A DNA stretch of 64,000 nucleotides from the NCBI RefSeq assembly GCF_031326345.1, contig NZ_CP133671.1, positions 1,426,001 through 1,490,000 on the forward strand. Reading direction: 5' to 3'. This document shows, in pieces, positions 60,307 to 64,000 of this stretch. The translations under genes and the position numbers were made by a program. Source of the DNA: Aureispira sp. CCB-E. Lineage in GTDB: Bacteria > Bacteroidota > Bacteroidia > Chitinophagales > Saprospiraceae. The notes beneath the pieces are model-generated. The model did not search any database and was not told the DNA's origin. It saw only the letters and a list, made by a program, of their open reading frames with translations. Each line of letters begins with the position of its first letter. Position 1 is the stretch's first letter.

Positions 60307-60705
60307 ATGAAAAACCGAATGAGAGTCACTTGTGGCGTTATAGAGAAATCTGGAAAATACCTTATTGTACAACGAGGAGAAGATACTAGTCATGCTTTGA
60401 AGTGGGAATTTCCTGGCGGAAAAATTGACCCTGGAGAGACAGAAGCAGAATGTATGGCACGAGAGTTAAAAGAAGAATTGGACATAGAGGTGATGGTAAA
60501 AGAGCAGTTGGTATCTATAGAAAGAGAGGAAACCAATATGATTATTGAGCTGATTCCTTTTCGATGCACGATTGTAGGAGGAGAAATTACATTGTTAGAA
60601 CATCTTCAGTTGGCATGGATTGATATTCGAGAACCTATCGAGTACGATTTGTGTATTGGCGATTATGGAATTGTAGATCAACTAAAAGCACAAATAAGTA
60701 TCTAA
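60307..60705 (+). CDS. MutT-like NUDIX (deoxy)nucleoside triphosphate pyrophosphohydrolase
   Basis: 132 residues. The NUDIX box GGKIDPGETEAECMARELKE at about 41-60 continues EELDI. The preceding KSGKYLIVQRGEDTSHALKW and the short overall length are typical of MutT/NudG proteins, which hydrolyse oxidised or non-canonical NTPs such as 8-oxo-dGTP to monophosphates. Which substrate cannot be told. Monocistronic; no terminator found in the 414 bases that follow. Confidence 0.9.
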   Translation: MKNRMRVTCGVIEKSGKYLIVQRGEDTSHALKWEFPGGKIDPGETEAECMARELKEELDIEVMVKEQLVSIEREETNMIIELIPFRCTIVGGEITLLEHLQLAWIDIREPIEYDLCIGDYGIVDQLKAQISI

Positions 60706-60910
60706 ATTGGAATAGCACAGTCTAGCAAAAAATGTTAGCATACTATTAATTTAATTATGCTATAAGCTTCCAATAATTTGCTAAATTTGAAACGTCTACT
60801 CTTTGTAGAGTTAGATTGTATTATGAAACATTTCACAAAGAAAGTTTGTTATTCTTTATTCTTATAAAAAAGCTTTTTTATGAAGAGTTATGTAATTTGA
60901 AAATAGTAGT

Positions 60911-60957
60911 TTGTTGATAAGCTTCGCTGCTACTGCGTGGTTTCAACGAACTATTGT
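60911..60957 (+). repeat. Dispersed palindromic repeat, copy D
   Basis: AAGCTTCGCTGCTACTGCGT continuing GGTTTCAACGAACTATTGTT. It shares the CGCTGCTACTGC core and ACGAACTATT end with copy C. Confidence 0.64.
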
Positions 60958-61084
60958 TGAAAAGGAAATAACAATTATTGCAATAATAAATAATAAGTAA
61001 ATTTAAAACATAATTTGTCGATTTGCCTAATTTGATTCTAAAATGAACCCCAAATATCGCTGCAAATTTTTGACAACTTATTTT

Positions 61085-61092
61085 TACCTTTG
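61085..61092 (+). promoter_or_regulatory. -7 box of trxB promoter (TACCTTTG)
   Basis: Matches TAnnTTTG exactly and sits 28 bases before the trxB start; the upstream -33 element is poor. Confidence 0.45.
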
Positions 61093-61119
61093 CTAAAATC
61101 AAAAATCAAATAATAAAAA

Positions 61120-62061
61120 ATGGCTAGAAAAGAGACGTGCGTCATCATTGGGTCAGGACCTGCTGGATATACAGCAGCAATTTACGCAGCTAGAGCAAAT
61201 ATGAAACCTGTTTTGTTTACAGGAAGTGAACCTGGAGGACAATTAATGATTACCAACGATGTAGAAAATTTTCCTGGTTACCCCAAAGGCATCATGGGCC
61301 CAGAAATGATGGAGGATTTGAAGCAACAAGCAATGCGTTTTGATACAGAGGTGAATGTTGGCGTTATGATAGAAAAAGTGGATTTCTCAGGTCCCGTACA
61401 CAAACTTTGGACTGATGGTGGTGAAGAAATTCATGCAGATTCTGTTATTATTGCGACAGGGGCTTCTGCTAGGTACTTGGGCTTGGAGTCTGAGAAAAAA
61501 TATATGAATAAAGGGGTTTCTGCTTGTGCCGTTTGTGATGGTTTTTTCTATAAAGGAAAAGAAGTTTGTATCGTAGGTGGTGGAGATAGTGCTTGTGAAG
61601 AAGCAAGTTATTTGTCTAAGTTATGCCCAAAGGTACACATGTTTGTTCGTAGAGATGAGTTGCGTGCTTCCAAAATTATGCAAGAGCGTGTTCTTAATAA
61701 CGATAAAATTCAAATCTATTGGAATACAGAAGTAGATGAAGTTTTGGGCGATGAGGAAGGTGTAACTGGTGTTCGTGTGGTTAATAATAAAACGAACGAA
61801 AAGCAAGAAATTAGCTTATGGGGATTTTTTGTAGCAATCGGGCACGTGCCGAATACGAAAATTTTTGAAGGTTGGTTAGAAATGGACAATACTGGATATT
61901 TGTTGACCAAAGCAGGTAGTACACATACCAACATAGATGGTGTATTTGCAAGTGGTGATGCTCAAGATAAAGATTATCGTCAAGCAGTGACTGCTGCAGG
62001 AACAGGTTGTATGGCTGCTTTAGATGCAGAGCGTTATTTAGCGGCAAAGGGATTGATATAA
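61120..62061 (+). CDS. trxB: Thioredoxin-disulfide reductase
   Basis: 313 residues. FAD-binding IIGSGPAGYTAAIYAARANM at 9-28, redox-active Cys136 and Cys139 in SACAVCDG, NADPH-binding VCIVGGGDSACEEASYL and the C-terminal FAD motif TNIDGVFASGDAQD. Length fits low-Mr bacterial TrxB. It keeps thioredoxin reduced with NADPH; thioredoxin also serves the CysH enzyme encoded about 12 kb away, although no operon link exists. Confidence 0.96.
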   Translation: MARKETCVIIGSGPAGYTAAIYAARANMKPVLFTGSEPGGQLMITNDVENFPGYPKGIMGPEMMEDLKQQAMRFDTEVNVGVMIEKVDFSGPVHKLWTDGGEEIHADSVIIATGASARYLGLESEKKYMNKGVSACAVCDGFFYKGKEVCIVGGGDSACEEASYLSKLCPKVHMFVRRDELRASKIMQERVLNNDKIQIYWNTEVDEVLGDEEGVTGVRVVNNKTNEKQEISLWGFFVAIGHVPNTKIFEGWLEMDNTGYLLTKAGSTHTNIDGVFASGDAQDKDYRQAVTAAGTGCMAALDAERYLAAKGLI

Positions 62062-62117
62062 TACAACTCGCATAGATTTTATACAAAAAAAAAGAAGCTA
62101 TAGAGAATAGCTATAGA

Positions 62118-62154
62118 GAGGCTTCCAAAATTATTTTTTGGAGGTCTTTTTTTT
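62118..62154 (+). terminator. Probable intrinsic terminator of trxB
   Basis: CTTCCAAAA pairs with TTTTGGAGG (one G-U), followed by TCTTTTTTTT. A second small hairpin (CTATAGAGAATAG) precedes it. Confidence 0.65.
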
Positions 62155-62313
62155 GTTAGGTTGGTTTTAAAACTATGCTTTACAGTTGGTTATGTAGAAG
62201 TAACTGATGAGGAAATTAGCAAGCAATTTATTTTTTGCGTATCATTGTGTCGTAATTAATCAAAATCCCAATGATAACCTTTATCATTATAATCCTCCAA
62301 TGTTTAAATTTCA

Positions 62314-62724
62314 ATGAAAGTCTTTAAATTTAGTTTGTTAGAGTGTTTTAAAGTGCGTAACCAAATTGCAGAAAATATTCTATGGATGCTTTGTTTTGCT
62401 TTATGTAGTACTATTTGTTCATTTTCTACAATCGCATCGGATACAGGTGGAAATAAATTTGCTCAATTTCAAATTGATGATGCATCTTCTGCTGCTGCAT
62501 ACAAAAAAATAGAACATTATATTCGAGCGCAACCAGAAATTTTGAAAGTAAGTATTGACATAGAGACAGGAATTGTATTTTGTTTGTTTGATGGAAATAC
62601 TACTGTAGATGAAACTTCTTTTGCGCATTGGTTAACTCAAAAGCATTATACATTATCGTGTTATCGAGAAGGTGTCATTGGTGTTGACCCTATTCTAACT
62701 AAAGAAGAATTTGAATGTATGTAA
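62314..62724 (+). CDS. Small secreted HMA-fold-like protein without the CxxC motif
   Basis: 136 residues. A hydrophobic signal or anchor lies at about 22-42 (NILWMLCFALCSTICSFSTIA), after a 20-residue N-region; an internal ATG at 62386 would give a shorter signal. The remainder (AAYKKIEHYIRAQPEILKVS, TGIVFCLFDGNTTVDETSFA, HWLTQKHYTL) follows the beta-alpha-beta-beta-alpha-beta rhythm of HMA domains but lacks the metal-binding CxxC. Three Cys occur in other places. Function unknown; fold assignment is an impression. Confidence 0.55.
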   Translation: MKVFKFSLLECFKVRNQIAENILWMLCFALCSTICSFSTIASDTGGNKFAQFQIDDASSAAAYKKIEHYIRAQPEILKVSIDIETGIVFCLFDGNTTVDETSFAHWLTQKHYTLSCYREGVIGVDPILTKEEFECM

Positions 62725-63225
62725 TGTTGTTGGGTGTGTAGTTTAATATGTAATAAATTATTTGTCAGACAATATAGTATGAAATTGTAAAAACATATTA
62801 TAGTTTTATAACATTTTATTTTTTTAAAAAAAAACAAAATAAATGAAACAAATATGAACCTATTTATCGTATAAATAAAAAAACACACTAATAAAGGAGT
62901 TTCATTTTTTACTTCAAAACTTCAATGGGATGAAGTTTTGTTGGCACACAAATTACACAATTACACACACACGTAGCATACAGCCTCTTTTACTGTAACA
63001 AAGTCACTATCTATCTACTTATTAGCCATTAGAGTTTTATACTATTACAAAGTATTTTTGTTTTATACCACCATTCCATTACAAAACAAGAACTACGAAA
63101 TTTTATAGAAATAACATCAAAAACAATTTAGCCGAATTATTGAAACATTAAGGTGTTGAACACAACTTTATTTAAGTAAGCTCCACATCTTTATGTTAAG
63201 AATAAACCAAAATCTCGCTGCAAAT
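62725..63225. other. Gene-poor A/T-rich region
   Basis: About 500 bases without a convincing coding frame on either strand. Only simple A/T-rich inverted sequence is visible (near 62815-62840). Confidence 0.45.
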
Positions 63226-63280
63226 GTATATGACTATAAATGGTCATATACGTCAAAAATTAATCAATTAGAGGTGTGCG

Positions 63281-63351
63281 TTGGGTGACAAATAAACTAC
63301 CTTGGCTATAGTGAAATAGTATATATTTAGGAGTAGTTTATTTGTCCCCAA
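63281..63351. repeat. 71-base imperfect palindrome
   Basis: Arms 63281-63300 and 63333-63351 pair over 19 bases with a single bulged T, enclosing 32 bases. It may be the first large helix of the candidate RNA or a miniature inverted-repeat element. Confidence 0.65.
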
Positions 63352-63745
63352 TACCTACGAGAAAATAATTCATATCCTTGTTTAAGGACATATATCAATA
63401 CACAATAGTTCATTTAGGAGGAGGGATGCAGGGAGAGAGCAAGGGCTGATCTTGGGGAGGATTAGGATAACTTGCTCATTTTCTCATCCCTCAATGAAGC
63501 CATCAGTAGTTTGTTTAACCAATTTTAACCTGTTTAAGCAGACGATTTATATATATTGTTACATCAGTAGTTTGTATTCATCATCCATAGTATTGCACGG
63601 TATCTTTTGAAATAGAACGATACCAGTGACAAACTACTAATTTGAGGAGAGGTTTTTTGTGAAAATCCATAACCAATAAGAGATTTTACCTCCCTCAAGC
63701 AGCAAGAAACAGCTCTATCTGTCAGCTGTTTCAAGATTTCTTTCG

Positions 63746-63780
63746 ACACTCAGGCTTCTCAGTTGCCTGAGTGTTTTTTT
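63746..63780 (+). terminator. Plus-strand intrinsic terminator with no upstream gene
   Basis: Perfect 10-bp stem ACACTCAGGC / GCCTGAGTGT, nine-base loop, then seven T on the plus strand. The minus strand lacks a T-run here, so it does not serve the gene ending at 63779; it implies a plus-strand transcript from the hairpin cluster. Confidence 0.8.
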
Positions 63781-64000
63781 ATAGCCATTCCAAAGTTTCT
63801 GGCACCTGCTGAAATAGGTTATCAAGGACTGTAATGGTTGTTGCTTGTCGTTGCATTTCTCGCCAAACGGTAGGATGTGCTTGATTGATAAGTTGCTGTT
63901 GCAAATTTAAACTGGCATAACTTTTTTGCGCCTCCAACGAAAAGGTTTGAAAATATTTGGAAGGAGTAAATAGTTGATAGAGTTGCTCAAGAGAAGAACA
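63779..64000 (-). CDS. C-terminal 73 residues of an unidentified protein (partial)
   Basis: Open frame entering from the right edge and ending at TAA (63779-63781). The visible end reads CSSLEQLYQLFTPSKYFQTF, then LEAQKSYASLNLQQQLINQA and a final VPETLEWL. Composition (Gln-, Leu-rich, helical, sensible codon use) supports coding. No motif is recognisable; it could be a helical cytoplasmic domain. The start and most of the gene lie outside the window. Confidence 0.6.
   Translation of the reverse strand, partial: CSSLEQLYQLFTPSKYFQTFSLEAQKSYASLNLQQQLINQAHPTVWREMQRQATTITVLDNLFQQVPETLEWL

Larger units (their letters stand above)
60706..61119. other. Intergenic region before trxB
   Basis: 414 bases with no coding frame. 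It holds a copy of the dispersed repeat (60911-60957) and a TACCTTTG -7-like box at 61085-61092, 28 bases before trxB; a matching -33 element is not clear. Confidence 0.5.
63226..63780 (+). ncRNA. Candidate structured non-coding RNA / hairpin cluster
   Basis: No gene, but a succession of strong helices: GTATATGAC/GTCATATAC (63226-63251); a 19-bp arm pair TTGGG-T-GACAAATAAACTAC with GTAGTTTATTTGTCCCCAA (63281-63351); nested GAGGGATG/CATCCCTC and GAGCAAG/CTTGCTC (about 63420-63492); AGTAGTTTGT/ACAAACTACT (63566-63638) enclosing GGTATC/GATACC; TTGAGG-A-GAGGT/ACCTCCCTCAA (about 63641-63697); AAACAGCT/AGCTGTTT (about 63708-63732); then a terminator. It matches no tmRNA, RNase P or 6S landmark that I can recognise. 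The 5' end is not defined. Confidence 0.45.

Noticed and set aside
63226-63780. tmRNA or RNase P RNA
   Set aside because: GGGCTGAT at 63444 resembles a tmRNA start, but there is no matching 3' acceptor end, no TΨC-like GGTTCGA segment and no tag frame; RNase P conserved sequences are also missing.

Overview
The window is a stretch of a low-GC Bacteroidota chromosome. The evidence is five large outer-membrane receptor genes or relatives with carboxypeptidase-like N-terminal domains, two proteins with C-terminal type IX secretion (T9SS) sorting domains, a GldN-type and a PorE-like protein, many Bacteroidota-style signal peptides and lipoboxes, and promoters of the TTTG / TAnnTTTG type (clearest before rpsA). 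The gene content would fit a Saprospirales-type marine or gliding bacterium, but the lineage below phylum is inference. No rRNA, tRNA, CRISPR array or prophage was found.

Layout. 1-2.4 kb: end of a sterol-desaturase/fatty-acid-hydroxylase gene, then a coupled pair of secreted proteins (TPR, unknown). 2.8-11 kb: TonB-dependent receptor, OmpA-domain protein, and a probable copper locus in which a receptor carries two C-terminal heavy-metal (HMA) domains and is preceded by a Cys-rich HYC_CC_PP-type protein. 11-21.5 kb: esterase, NlpC/P60 lipoprotein, barrel protein, FecA-like receptor, small lipoprotein, RlpA-SPOR protein, T9SS-sorted protein, membrane protein and cupin. 21.8-33.6 kb: sodium:solute symporter, a MORN-GldN fusion, a receptor under a palindromic, metalloregulator-like operator, NUDIX hydrolase, aminotransferase V, NADP-glutamate dehydrogenase, proC. 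33.8-43.7 kb: SRPBCC protein facing an SDR / sulfotransferase / DUF1214 operon, malate dehydrogenase, M43 metalloprotease with T9SS sorting, and two overlapping RlaP-type nucleotidyltransferases.

44.1-49.1 kb is the most interesting region: an assimilatory sulfate-reduction operon (siroheme sulfite reductase, cobA, siroheme dehydrogenase, DUF2061, cysH) preceded by two tandem transcription attenuators. Each has a short leader peptide with a run of Cys codons, an intrinsic terminator, and an antiterminator pairing placed where a ribosome stalled on the Cys codons would expose it. This looks like cysteine-controlled attenuation arranged in series.

49.2-50.7 kb is an intact IS4-family insertion sequence lying between this operon and rpsA. 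50.7-62.7 kb is mainly housekeeping: rpsA, a PorE-like protein, LUD protein, ftsH, rsfS, birA, CapA-type lipoprotein, MutT-type NUDIX, trxB and a small HMA-like secreted protein. 62.7-63.8 kb has no convincing gene but holds a dense set of long hairpins ending in a plus-strand terminator, a candidate structured RNA. The window closes in the 3' end of an unidentified minus-strand gene. A small dispersed palindromic repeat occurs at least five times between genes.
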